Source: Ricinus communis
Lineage: Eukaryota > Streptophyta > Magnoliopsida > Malpighiales > Euphorbiaceae
Assembly: GCF_019578655.1 (NCBI RefSeq)
Contig: NC_063265.1
Coordinates: 15,920,285 to 15,984,284, forward strand
Length of the DNA stretch: 64,000 bases
Reading direction: 5' to 3'
Of the stretch, positions 27,773 to 39,000 are shown piece after piece. Under the pieces are notes generated by a model. The model did not search any database, had not been told where the DNA came from, and saw only the letters and a list, made by a program, of their open reading frames with translations. The translations under genes were made by a program, and so were the position numbers. How positions within the stretch are numbered: position 1 is the first letter of the stretch; each line of letters opens with the position of its first letter.

Positions 27773-28290
27773 TTATAAAAATAAAAGCAGTATAAATAAA
27801 AATATTTTCAAAAGCCAAATTCGTAAAAAAATTAGAAAAAAGATCGTCAACATAAATTAATTTCTTAAAAAATAATTCCCACCCTTAAGAGGGCCTAAAA
27901 ATGTTTCATAAGAACTTTAATTGTTCATTTAAATTATATGGGCTTCACTTAGGCTTCTGGTCCAATCTGAGAATATTTTGTCTACATAACTGTTCTATGT
28001 TTTAATTCAATCCACGACGGTCCTCTACTGTCTGTTTTTAGCCTATTAACATATGAAAAATTAAAAATTACTCACTTATTATATAATTTATTAGGGTGTT
28101 TTTGAGGGTGAATTTATTTAATTTTACTTTATATTAAACAATATTATTTTTTAATTAGTTTAATTCTTATCTTTTAAATTTTATAAGTGTGAAATCGCCG
28201 CGCACAATAAATAAAGATTGCTTGCAACATGTTGAACTCTTTACAATTTTATAAATATATAATATTTTATTAAAATGATAATTCTCTTTA

Positions 28291-28970
28291 TATTTTTCAT
28301 AAATTATGCTAATTTTTCATAAGTGTTATTAGCTGTGAAAGATGAACAATATTATGGAAAATGATTATTTTTATGAAATTGAATGTTTCACGAAAAATAT
28401 TATATTTTTATAATTGTAAAATACATTGCTAAATTACGAAAAATAAAAATAATTTTATATTTTTCATAAATTAAAATTATTTTTCATAAGTGTTATTAGT
28501 TGGGAAAAAAGAATGATATTATAAAAAATGATAAGTTTATAAAAGATACTAATCTTCTTCATATTTTTTCATAAATTATACTAATTTTTCGTAAATGTTG
28601 CTAATTGTAAAAAAATGATTGATACTATTAAAAATTGATTACTTTTGTGAAATTTAATGATTCATAAAAAATATTAAATTTTTTATAATTACGAAATATA
28701 TTGCTAAATTACAGAAAATGACAATCTTCTTCATATTTTTTCTTAAATTATACTAATTTTTCGTAAGTGAAACTAGTTGCAAAAAAATGAATGATATTAT
28801 GAAAAATGACAACTTTTGCGAAATTTAATGATTTAAAAAAATTGATAAATTTATAAAAAAAAACTAAATATTGTAGTAATAAAAAAATTTATTATTGAAT
28901 TACAAAAAATGATAATAATTTTCATATTTTTATCACAAATTAAACTAATTTCTCATACATTTTAAGGGTG
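28291..28970. repeat. Diverged tandem array with five units
   Basis: A core reading approximately TATTTTTCATAAATTATACT followed by AATTTTTC(G/A)TAAGTG recurs at 28291, 28458, 28562, 28734 and 28925 (spacings about 167, 104, 172 and 191 bp). Between cores, secondary blocks repeat in order: GAATGATATTATGAAAAATG, TTTTGTGAAATTTAATG, and TATTGCTAAATTACGAAAAA. This is a degenerate minisatellite or nested element with units near 170 bp. It is unlikely to code: every frame is broken by stops. Confidence 0.65.
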
Positions 28971-31907
28971 CATGAATTTTTAAAATCACAAATATTATTT
29001 TAGCAAATCTTATTTTAATTCGTAACCTGTCATGTTATCATATTTTTAAAAAAAATTATATGATTGGTCATTATCTTATTATCTTATTTATTTTATTTTA
29101 ACACAAAAAAAACCCATAAAAATTCCCAATTTATTAGTCATCTTTACTTGAGTAGATGTTACAACTACTGAAATGAAACAACAAATTCAGAAAATGAGTT
29201 TTCCGTGTAACTTACTCTTTTCCTTGTTTTTCTAAAAATATTACTTAAAGTATCTAATATTTATATTGTATTTTATGAAAAGTTAAGGATTTTATTTATA
29301 AATCCAAATTTTATATATTTAATGAAAATAAAAAATTCATTAAAAATTTTAGTTAATAGAAAATTTAACTTAATAATTGTTATTAATGTCATAGATAAAA
29401 TTAGTAATCTTCTGAATTAAGAAAAATATATATAGATATGAAAATGTGAAACATGCCAATAACGCAAATGTTACCTAGAACAACAGTAACATGAATGGAA
29501 TTTTTTATTAATTTGTTGATCCTATATATTATTATATTAAATATAAAACATTAACTATTAATTTAATATTATATATAGTATTTTAATAACATACATTGCG
29601 GCTGCTGGTAAATCTCAAAGGAAACGGCTGCGGCATTCATTTGTTAAATTGGGAATGACAGATTCAAAAGAAGAGAGAAGAAAAAGTGAACAAGTCAGTG
29701 TTTAGGAAGACGGTGTCCATGGCCAAAGGAAGACTGTCTCTCTTCGGTTCCTTTCAATTTTAAACCACCTGTTGAAATGATCAACACGGCTGGTGGAAGA
29801 CCGGAGACTTAACGTCCCACTGCTTTCTTAATATTAACACTCTTTGCTTTTTCATTATTATTATTATTCTAATTTCGCATTTGATTTCTCAACAATTACG
29901 CTTACTTACCGTCACAATAAATCATACATCTTTTTCTGAAAATGGAGCTTACGAATATGTGACAAATTTCTAGTTTTCTCTATGAACTGAGATGAGATGA
30001 ATAATATTAACAACTTTTCTTTTTTTCCCTTTCAAACATTTCCATTTTTAAGTCGCTAGCTTAAGAAATAAAGGGAAAAAAAAGGTTCATTCTTCACTTT
30101 CTTTTGTCTTTATTGAAGCAATAAACACGCGTGGAACGCATGAAACCCTTTTTATTTTTTCTTTTCTTTGTGTTGGATGAGACATACAATGTCATAAATT
30201 CTGAATTTCAATTTCAATTTGATTGACTTTCTTATGCCATGCATGCATGATTCTTCAAAATCTAATCTAAATGTAATTTCATTTGATGCACCATACTATA
30301 AAACTCATATTTTTAATTTATTAAAAGTCCGTCTCTTTACTAAATTTTTAGATTTTTTTTTTAAATAATTTTTAAAATCTAAGTTAATTTTTCTATTTTC
30401 TCAAATAGGAAGTGATTTTCTTTATTGTTTTCAATTCATCTTTGATTTTCTAGCAAAACAAAGGACTCAAAGTAAATTACGTATATAATTCTCCTAATTT
30501 TTAATTCCCTTTCCGACCATTTTCTAGTAATAAAAATGGACTTTTTAAATTGGGTTTCCAAAGTTAATGGGAAATTAAAATATTAATGGTTGAGAATCAT
30601 TAGCATGCAACAAAAGAGGGTACTGAATTATATGGCTTGGGTTAGTGTTTCCCACCAAATTTGAGTGGAATTGTAGAGGTTCTAGCATGAATATAAGAAT
30701 TTTTACTTTTCTTTTAATCTTTTCCTATCTTGTGTTAAATTAATGGTCTTAAAGAAACCATGACAATTAAGTAACTTATTAGTGGTGGTTGTAGTGTTCA
30801 AACTTGCTGGTATGCATTGCTGTACTTAAACAAACCCTGAGTCACTCGCCTGCCATGATGAGCAAAGATTTTAACATAAAACTCTTGTGATGAGTCTTAG
30901 GCATATTTGTGAGGCCTTATATGTTCGTAATTTTCTTTTCTAATTTTCATGATTATCGTAATTTTGAATTGATGTGTCAGCATGAGTTTGGTAAGTTGTG
31001 TACTTCTCAATCAATTGGCAAACTCATGCGTTTAGTTTGATTATAAAGTATTATACAAATGATTATGGCCTAAAAATAGAATTCTATCACTTATATGTAT
31101 GCTGCTACGCTATTTGAAACACAACTAAATAAGGAATGATGATATAGGAATAAGTTAAAGCAAGAAACTGAATCTTTAAAGTATTTGTTTTACGGTTTAC
31201 CTCGAATACATTCTAAGATTCACAAGAGTTGGTTTAAAAAATAAAGAGTATTCTTTATTTTATAAAGAATAAAAATATTGCACGTATATAAAAGAATCAC
31301 AATAAATAAGTCAGTAATGTGATTTAATCAATAGAAACACATAAGATATTAACTTATTCACCCTATTTCTCTTGAATCTCAAACTAACTTGATTGTCGAG
31401 CTGTACTTCGAAGAACATTAAAACATTCTTTGACAGTTTTCTTTATACTATAGATTCAACTCGATTGACTAATTTGAACACCCATCTTGACCGGGCAAAA
31501 TATAATCGCTCGGACTGAAGCAGAGTTGATGAGAAGTAAATTCTAAGTTGTCTAGTTTTACGGATATTTTCACAAGAGAAATTCAGAAGTTGTGCATCTC
31601 CAAGGTAGTTTCTTACAGGCATAATTGGCAGTAGTACTGGAATTGCAAATAGGGAGAGCAGCCAACATCAAAATGATTAAAGCAAAGTTTAGAGGCCCAT
31701 TGTCATTTACCAAAAACACTCTTTTTGACTCACACTTCGCCACCTTCTAACGGCTACAATCCTTAGCCTACTTCCTTTTTCTTTTTACGTGTCCTCTTTT
31801 GGATAATGTGATTTAAATTGTGGACTAGTCCTCTCTACATCAACATAATCGTCGTCATCATCTTCAAGAAGACTTAGAAGAAATTGGGTCTTGTATAGAG
31901 ATCTCAT

Positions 31908-32039
31908 GGCGTTTCCGGCGAAGAACTTGCTAAAAGATCAGCTGAAATTTCTCCTCTTACATAATATCCCTTGTTTGTTTCTATACAATGCAAGTACTCA
32001 GTTTCTTCTGATGAAAAATCCATTCTCTTGAAAGATAAA
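31908..32039 (+). CDS. Possible 43-residue small ORF or truncated first exon
   Basis: ATG at 31908 opens a 43-codon frame beginning MAFPAKNLLKDQLKFLLLHN and ending at TGA 32037-32039. The 130 bp before it are CT/TC-rich and leader-like (with repeated TCATC/TCGTC), and codon composition at the start is markedly GC-richer than the surroundings, as for a real exon. I recognise no family, and no obvious splice continuation preserves a longer protein. It could be the first exon of a decayed gene, a short peptide gene, or chance. Confidence 0.2.
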
Positions 32040-32834
32040 GTAAATATACAAATTATTGAAAGTGGTAAGTACAATTTTGAAAAATTATATATACATACTA
32101 TTATTCCTATGTTGGAAAAAGGAAGACAGAATAGACTACTGGGTGGGTACACATCCATCATTAATTACTTTAATTACCCTGTTTTTTTCTCTACGTTTTT
32201 TTTTCACTCAGGGTGAACTTACAATCATGAACACATCCATGTAGAATGTGTGATTTGTATTGCTTTCTTTGTCCTTGAGTTCATCAATCTGATTTTGAGA
32301 AATATACTCCAGATTTGTTCTTTTCTTTTCTAATTATTTCTTTTAAAAGGCTCTATGGCAAGAATATAAAGTATCACCAAATTATAATTTGCATGAGTAT
32401 GGATAATTTGTCCCATTAGCCTTAATGGGCAACATCTCCACTTCAAAAGAATAGCTTCACAGCTCACAGTTTTTTCCTCATTGGTCAAAAAATAATTATC
32501 AAATGCAAAACTTACATAAAATAAATGAATAATAATCAAATTGTGGCATTGAAATCCACACTTAAGAGCAAGCCCCAAATTAACAAAAACTAGAGGAGAT
32601 GAGATAAAAGCAAAGTGAGAAAATGTAGAGTGAAGATACATTTAGTTACAAACCTGTTCAATAGGGCATTTCACCCTTTCCTAAATCAACTAAAGACTCC
32701 ATCAAATGCTAATAAAACAAACAAGGATAGAATGCACCAAACTATAAAAACACCCCATATAAAATATATAAGAAGTTACTTAAATACATCACACAAACCT
32801 AATCAGTTATCAGCAGTAGGCTATATAAATGTAA

Positions 32835-34604
32835 TCAGTGTATGGAATCTATGTTCTTGCTCAGCTCCTCCAGCTTCTTCAACCTTAGCCTCTCACTTTC
32901 ACTCACCAGCTGCTCATTCTCAAAAAACAAAACAGAAAAGATTGGCTATCAGACAGTTGCACTAAAAACCATGCATGTTAAGTTAGTGTATGGTCATGTA
33001 ATGAACCCAAAACACTTGGAGCCCTCTCAAGCTATGCATGGATATGAAACTTCCAAGTTCTAACGAATATGGTTTTATGATAGTTAGGAGCTGAATGCAG
33101 ATGTATATGCCCGGGTTACATAATCTATGCTTGAATATTTACCACAAGGTAAACCTGTGCGAATAATGGCTAGTGATTAATCCCAGATAGATGTAGCCAT
33201 CTAAAAACCACACATATAATCTAAATGTGTGTGCCTTTCACCCCATATTTGAAAGCACAAATTTTTACCACTCGGGTAAAAAAAGCAGGTAAAAGTATGC
33301 ATATCTTTTTCTAAATGCTCATGTTTATATCATATTTAAAGGAAATATGAGATCCATACCTCCATTAATTTGGTTATGAGCTGTACTTTTTCCTTGTTCT
33401 TGTCATTGAAAGCTTCCAGAGCTTCCTTGTATTCTTTCTCCTGTGATGAAAAAACATAAATCCAAAATTCAGTGGTCCTTCCATCAATTTGCAATACTGC
33501 ATATTGTAAAACAACAATGAATTGTTTTTGGCCTTTTAACAACTATGTACATGACAAAATTTGTTGGACATCAAAATTTTGGCATGTCTCTGTAAATTTT
33601 TACCTTCTTCTGGACAGTATGGCCTAGAGGCTTCAATTCTTTGTTCACTGCATCAATCTTCTTCCTCACCAGAGCAACTTCTTTCCTCATGGGATCTGCC
33701 AGTGCTTCAAGTTCCTGACAATTTTATAAAATTAGTTTAAAACAGATTAGCAGTTGATAAGAGTTTCTGAATCGTTAAACAACCACAAATCTTATACGTA
33801 CAGACAAACAACTGTTATTTTAAAGTCAATAGATGCCAATTTCATATGGGTTTTGAGTTTCAAACACTTCTTTCAAATATCTCACTTTCACAAAAATTAA
33901 TCATTAACCAGTTATTATATAAGAATTTTTTTTTTGAAAAAGAAAAAGAAAAATTTGTAATTGCTGGTGTAAATATACATAAAACCAAAAACTAAATCTT
34001 AATTTACAGGACCTCTCTTTAATTTTTCATCAAAATTAGAATTTTTACTGTGATATTTTTCTTTTTGTTTTCTTTTTTATTTATTTAAAGTTTTAGGTTA
34101 TTACCAGATTTCCATTAAAATTCATGTCCAGTTATGTTCAGATCATGAGTTTTACTCACTGTATAAACAGGTCAAAGCAAGCAATAAAAACTTAAACTTT
34201 TCCCCTCAACAAGAAAATTTCAGCAAAATAAATCTACAAAGTTTCATCTTAAAAGAAAAATATTAAGTCTTGAAGCCAAGAAATCTTTTTTTTTCTTCTC
34301 AAGTTAACATTCAAGAACATAATAACCCAGAAAAGGAAGAAAGAAAAAAGAAAAAAAATACCTCGCGAATCATGGCCAAACGTTTAGTCTCTTCTTCAAC
34401 ACGACCCAACTGAGCTTGAACTTTCTCTCTAACTTCCAGTTTCTTTCTCTCAATCTCTTCTTCTTTAGCTCTAAAAGTAGAAAGAGCAGACCTTGACATC
34501 TCTTCATCTTCTTTAGACATTTGACTGCTGAAGCTAAGACTCCCTGAGGTTTGCACCATTAACTGGTTCTGCTGTTGTGATGGTTGTTGCTCCATTCTTT
34601 GCAT
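32835..34604 (-). CDS. DUF662 / RAB6-interacting golgin-like coiled-coil protein
   Basis: Four exons: 34604-34362, 33714-33604, 33440-33360 and 32918-32835 (stop TGA at 32837-32835). All junctions are GT..AG in phase 0, giving 172 residues, the usual family size. Residues 1-30 are Gln/Ser-rich; from EEEMSRSALSTFRAKEEEIE (about residue 33) onward the protein is one long charged coiled coil, with RVEEETKRLAMIRE, ADPMRKEV, VRKKIDAVNKELKPLG and KEKVQLITKLME as family landmarks; it ends ELSKNIDSIH. There is no signal peptide or membrane segment. The plant family is annotated as RAB6-interacting golgin (GORAB-like), suggesting a peripheral Golgi or trafficking role; direct function is poorly established. 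It closely matches what I recall of At2g36410 and At3g52920. Gene identity is firm, function inferred. Confidence 0.93.
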
Positions 34605-34716
34605 AATAACAATAATAAAAATAATCTTTCAAGTTTTCCCAGCAGCAGAAACCAAAAACCCTTCTTTGTTATTTGGGTTTTTTCTTTTTTCTTCTCTCTT
34701 TATTTTGTTTTCTTTT

Positions 34717-34739
34717 TCTCTCTCTCTCTCTCTCTCTCT
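34717..34739. repeat. (TC)n tract in the leader of the DUF662 gene
   Basis: About eleven TC units; on the gene strand this is a GA repeat in the presumed 5' untranslated leader, about 115-135 nt upstream of the ATG. GA/CT-rich leaders are common near plant transcription starts. Confidence 0.8.
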
Positions 34740-34811
34740 GTTCTTTTCTTGCTTTTGCTTTGATGGGTATGATGGGCTGCTTCTTTTCTTTATTTTCTGG
34801 TGTGTCTAAGC

Positions 34812-34821
34812 GTTTATAAAC
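34812..34821 (-). promoter_or_regulatory. Probable TATA box of the DUF662 gene
   Basis: GTTTATAAAC is a palindromic TATA-type element about 210 bp upstream of the ATG at 34604, just beyond the GA-rich leader. A start of transcription near 34785 would be expected. Not tested beyond sequence match. Confidence 0.5.
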
Positions 34822-35472
34822 AAGGCTGTGTGGCTTTAGAAAAAGGTGGTAAAAGTGCCCAGCCAGCTTACCACTCTTTCTTTATCCATCAAGATCTTAT
34901 ACGGAAACAAAGATAAATAGATATATATCTTCATTAGCATTGAGTAATTTTCTTTCTTTTATTTCTCTGGTTAAGTTAGAATAAGAGTTTTTCTTTTTTC
35001 TTTAATTGCCTTTTTTTATAATAATTCTTATTTGGAGTTTGATTTTTCCATACACTAGTTTTAACGGCTAAAGATCAATCTGGTCTCTCAATTTAGAGTT
35101 TATGAGCAATTCATTTTAATTGTAATTTTTATCAGTTTATTTAATAATTTACTAAAAGGAGATAATTGCTTCAATTAAAACATTTAATTCATAAAATATT
35201 TAATTTAGACCTTGAATTATATTAAGTTCAGTTGAAGTAAAATTATCTAGTTTTATATAGTTTAATTTTAATGTCTGTAAAACCTAATAATTATCAATTG
35301 TAATAATTATAAAATTCTGATAACTTATTAACTTAAAAAAATTAATTATTATTATATAAATGATAAATTTAAAAATTATAATAAAATGCCTTAAATTAGT
35401 TTTGATATATTAAATTGAATAATTTTTAGATATATATAATACTTAGGTACATTCCTAATCATATAATCACAT

Positions 35473-35480
<8 letters not shown>

Positions 35481-35552
<72 letters not shown>
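35481..35552. repeat. (AT)n(AG)n compound microsatellite
   Basis: About 52 bp of alternating AT (35481-35532) run directly into about 20 bp of alternating AG (35533-35552). It lies at the left border of dispersed repeat copy 2. Confidence 0.95.
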
Positions 35553-35553
<1 letters not shown>

Positions 35554-35554
35554 T

Positions 35555-35790
35555 TTTAAATAATTCAATATAAATTTTACAAAAATTAAAGACAAAAATT
35601 ATAAAAAATATAATACTTTAAATTTTATTTTTTAACAAATTAATTTAAGAATTCATATTATTTCAAACCTTTATGTTTAATTATTTATTGTTTAACATTT
35701 ATTATATAGTAATTTAATAAATAATAATTTAAATTATATTTATAGGAATACTTATCCGTGTAATATGCGTCCCGAACAATACTATATATA
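35555..35790. repeat. Dispersed AT-rich repeat, copy 2
   Basis: Diverged match to 1536-1775: the blocks AATTCAATATAAATTTTA, AAAATTAAAG, TATAATACT and GCGT..CGAACAAT-TA come in the same order. Family unknown. Confidence 0.55.
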
Positions 35791-35987
35791 TAACTAATCC
35801 AGTAGTTGGTTCAATAATTTATTATTCTAATAATTCTACTCTAATTTAACAAAATTTTATATCTATTAAAATTTGAAATTTGATGTTAAACTAGATGTTA
35901 AAACAAATATTTTTAATTTGGATGAATTGGGCACTTTAGCAAGTTCACGAATTTGTTAATAAGTTTTCTTCCGAACGAATTAGTACA

Positions 35988-36009
35988 ATATAATAGTAAT
36001 GGCAGGCAA
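35988..36009 (+). promoter_or_regulatory. TATA-like element and CAA upstream of tRNA-Asn
   Basis: ATATAA at 35988-35993 and CAA at 36007-36009 lie at the positions where plant pol III tRNA genes often have a TATA-like sequence and a CAA initiation triplet. Inferred from spacing and motif only. Confidence 0.5.
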
Positions 36010-36013
36010 GACA

Positions 36014-36030
36014 GCTGGAATAGCTCAGTT

Positions 36031-36063
<33 letters not shown>

Positions 36064-36087
36064 GAGGTTCAAGCCCTCCTTCTAGCG
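36014..36087 (+). tRNA. tRNA-Asn (GUU)
   Basis: A 74-nt cloverleaf without an intron. The acceptor stem pairs GCTGGAA with TTCTAGC (one G-U pair), discriminator G at 36087. The D arm includes TAGCTCAGTTGGTTAGAGC (box A), the anticodon arm is TGTGG-CTGTTAA-CCACA with anticodon GTT, and the T arm carries GGTTCAAGCCC (box B). No CCA is encoded, as expected for a nuclear gene. It delivers asparagine to ribosomes. Upstream features typical of plant tRNA genes are present: a CAA just before the start (36007-36009) and a TATA-like ATATAA at about -26. It is isolated from other genes. Confidence 0.96.
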
Positions 36088-36093
36088 GTCCTA

Positions 36094-36098
36094 TTTTT
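36094..36098 (+). terminator. Pol III terminator of tRNA-Asn
   Basis: A run of five T residues begins 7 nt after the mature tRNA end, the standard RNA polymerase III stop signal. Confidence 0.8.
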
Positions 36099-39000
36099 CA
36101 GTACAAATAAACTGTTTATGTATTTCTTTTTAACAAAAAGGTACATTATATATAATAGATGATAAGTTTTTGGCTATTTCATGTGAGAAAATGAGTCATA
36201 TTTATTATTTTCCTTAAGAAATTTTATTTTATTTTTTGACAAAAGAATATTCGTACATAATAGATGATAACTTCTTGGCTATATCATGAATTATAATGAG
36301 GCAGATATGGTGAAAAGACCAAAAGAAAATATTCATGTATGATACTCTTTTATTAATGAATATTTATTATTCATATAAAATAACCCATCATGAATTAAAA
36401 ATATTTAACTATTTAACAGTGACCCCAGTAGTAAAACCTTTTGATGTGCTTGAGGCTGAGTTTTGAGAGCCCATCCCAGCAATGCTTGTAAAAATGCTCT
36501 TCCTTGTCTCTGTCATCCTAAAAAATGATTATTTTAAAAATAAATGAAAAAAAAATATATCTAACTGTCAGAATTAGTTGGAGTGACAAATACATTTTAC
36601 TTCCAATTTATTATTTTTAGATTTAATGGTGAATATTGATGAAGTATGATGACTTGATAAGCATTCTACTTTATTATTTTTTCCATATTAAACTTAATTC
36701 AAAAATACTTAATGTATTTATATGAGTTATAAGAAACAAATGAAAAGAAAATAGAAGAAGAGCAGATGAAATGACCCACTGCCAAAATGTGAGTGTTTGA
36801 GATATGAGGGGTTTTGAAAAAACTGACTGACAACAAAACAAAATTATAAATGAACCCCACAGGATAAAACATAATCTCCTTTTAAAAGATTTCAAAATTT
36901 CCCTATTCAAGTTTTGAAATTTTGTACAAACAGAAACTATTATTTGTTATTCTTTATTTATTTATTATGTCATTTCTTGCCTTTGAGCCCAGATGGCAAA
37001 TGGAACTTGTGTGCAAGGTTGCAGGTTGACCTGTCTTCTTGACCATAATATATATTTTATTTTTTTTGTAATAAAAGAAAAACAAAGAATTTCCATGAAT
37101 AAGTTGGTAGACAGGCAACTCCAACTAACTCTTCCTAGTTACCTCATACACATGGGATGACTGACACAGGCCACATTATTTATTTGCAAGTGGCTAAAAT
37201 GGGTATGGTATTAATAGTATTGTAATTTCTTTTACTAATTTAAATTTGTAATTCACATTTTATATGTTACCACTTTGTTTTTTTAAATAATGCTGAGTTT
37301 TATGTCCCCTTCCACTTTAAAAATTATCTTTTTAAAAAGGAAAAAAGAAGAAGAAGCATTGTCAAATACTTGCGATCAACAATATAATATATGGCGAAAT
37401 TGAAAAAACACCAACCTAAACAAATTCTCTGATAGAAACTTTACACAAGAACATGCATGGGAAAGTCCCTCCCCTCCCCCCCTTCCTTTTTAACACAGAA
37501 ACCCTTTTTCTTAAATAAAAAATAAAAAGAAAAAAGAAAAACTGTAAATAGACATTCGATCACTAAATTTATTGACCGAGTTATTTATCATAATAATTAT
37601 AGAAATAAATAAATTAAATCAAGGGCATAGCGAGGTTGAAGGTGCTTAAAATAAACGTTAGTTGTGGAGTAGACAGGAAGGGTCAGCTACACATAAATCG
37701 TACCAATGAAAAATGGAGGCGTATGAGCAAAGGCAAAAAGAAAAAGTATTGGCTATTGGAGGAAATGGCGGCAGCTTACCTATCTAGCTAACCCATTGCT
37801 TTTTCTTTTCTTTTTTTTTATTTTTTATTTTTTTGGAAATTCAGGTTGAATCTCAGAATTTAAGTATAGATCTTAGTTGGAATTTGTCTTTTAAAGGAAA
37901 TCAATTGTTAAATCAAAAAAATTAAAATAAAATATAACAATAATAACATCAAGAGAATTATTAATCTTCAAATATCGAAATCTCTCGTAATAATAATAAA
38001 ATTTTAGCAAGATAATAAACTGTTTCGTTCATAAATCTTTATATAAACAAATATATTAAAAATTTTGGACAGTTAAACTATAAAATTATTTTAAAAAATC
38101 AAACTAAATTTTAAAAGCTTTTAACTTAAGAATTCAAATCTAATTTTAAAATCGAAACATCTAAAAATTGTATATAAAAGTTTTTAAATACTATAAAATT
38201 AATAATAATAATAATGAAGTTTTATTATTATTTATTGAAGATGCAAACGAGTAGTAAATTATATAAAATATAAATAATTAATAGAATACCAATAAGACCA
38301 TTTAGACACTTACTCATTTACCTTTTGTTTTCAAACTAAGAATATTTTAACCTCTTTGATTTATCTTTTAATCAATCAAATCTCATGTATATATATGGTA
38401 AATTAAGTCCGTATAAATATCTTATATTTTACTGGGTGATTAAATTAAGTAGCTAAAGGTGTACTTTAGTTAAAATATTCTAAAATGACATTATCACCTG
38501 TTAATTGTTTTCTAACTTATTCTTTCTTCGCGTGGGGACCAGTTTCTCCAAAATTTGACATGTCCAAAAGAAAAATGTTTCTTTTTATCCTTTATTAAAG
38601 AAATTAATTCAACGATCGTGATCGTGGAATCTGATATCAATCTTGGCCGTAGGAATCTCTCCCGGTGGGACCATCCAACGGTGAGTGATGAAAGCAAGCA
38701 CTATGTGGGTCATTTCCACTGGCGTGCTGCCTTGATTACTAATTCATTTATATTGTTATTCAATAATAATTTTAATAATAATAATAATAATTGAGTGGCA
38801 TGGCAGCGAATGGGAACTTTTACATGACATTGCCAACACACAAATAACGGTTGGCTTATTAATAATACTGTGTATATAATATGTAAATGTATTATCAGTA
38901 ATGAATTAAAACAACAACAACAATAATAAGAGTAAATTAAAAGAGTTGATCTCGTTGCCATGCATTCATGAGAAAATTAAACAATTTTGTATTTATTTCA

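Larger units (their letters stand above)
13300..32834. other. Long gene-poor intergenic region
   Basis: About 19.5 kb between the TRM and DUF662 genes. I see no multi-exon gene with recognisable protein. Contents noted separately: (AT)n at 15352, a stem-loop cluster at 16579-16738, (TGC)n at 17162, an ACGT-motif island at 25046-25230, a TATA-led island at 25944-26460, diverged repeats at 27361-27772 and 28291-28970, a GC-richer patch near 29597-29830, and a leader-like segment with a 43-codon frame at 31908. The remainder is AT-rich unique or decayed repeat DNA. Confidence 0.65.

Noticed and set aside
38555..38794. 79-codon frame ending in an Asn run
   Set aside because: The end is a TAA/AAT repeat, the rest is unrecognised, and the frame appears to begin by chance. 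The local GC-richer patch may be regulatory but has no clear motif set.
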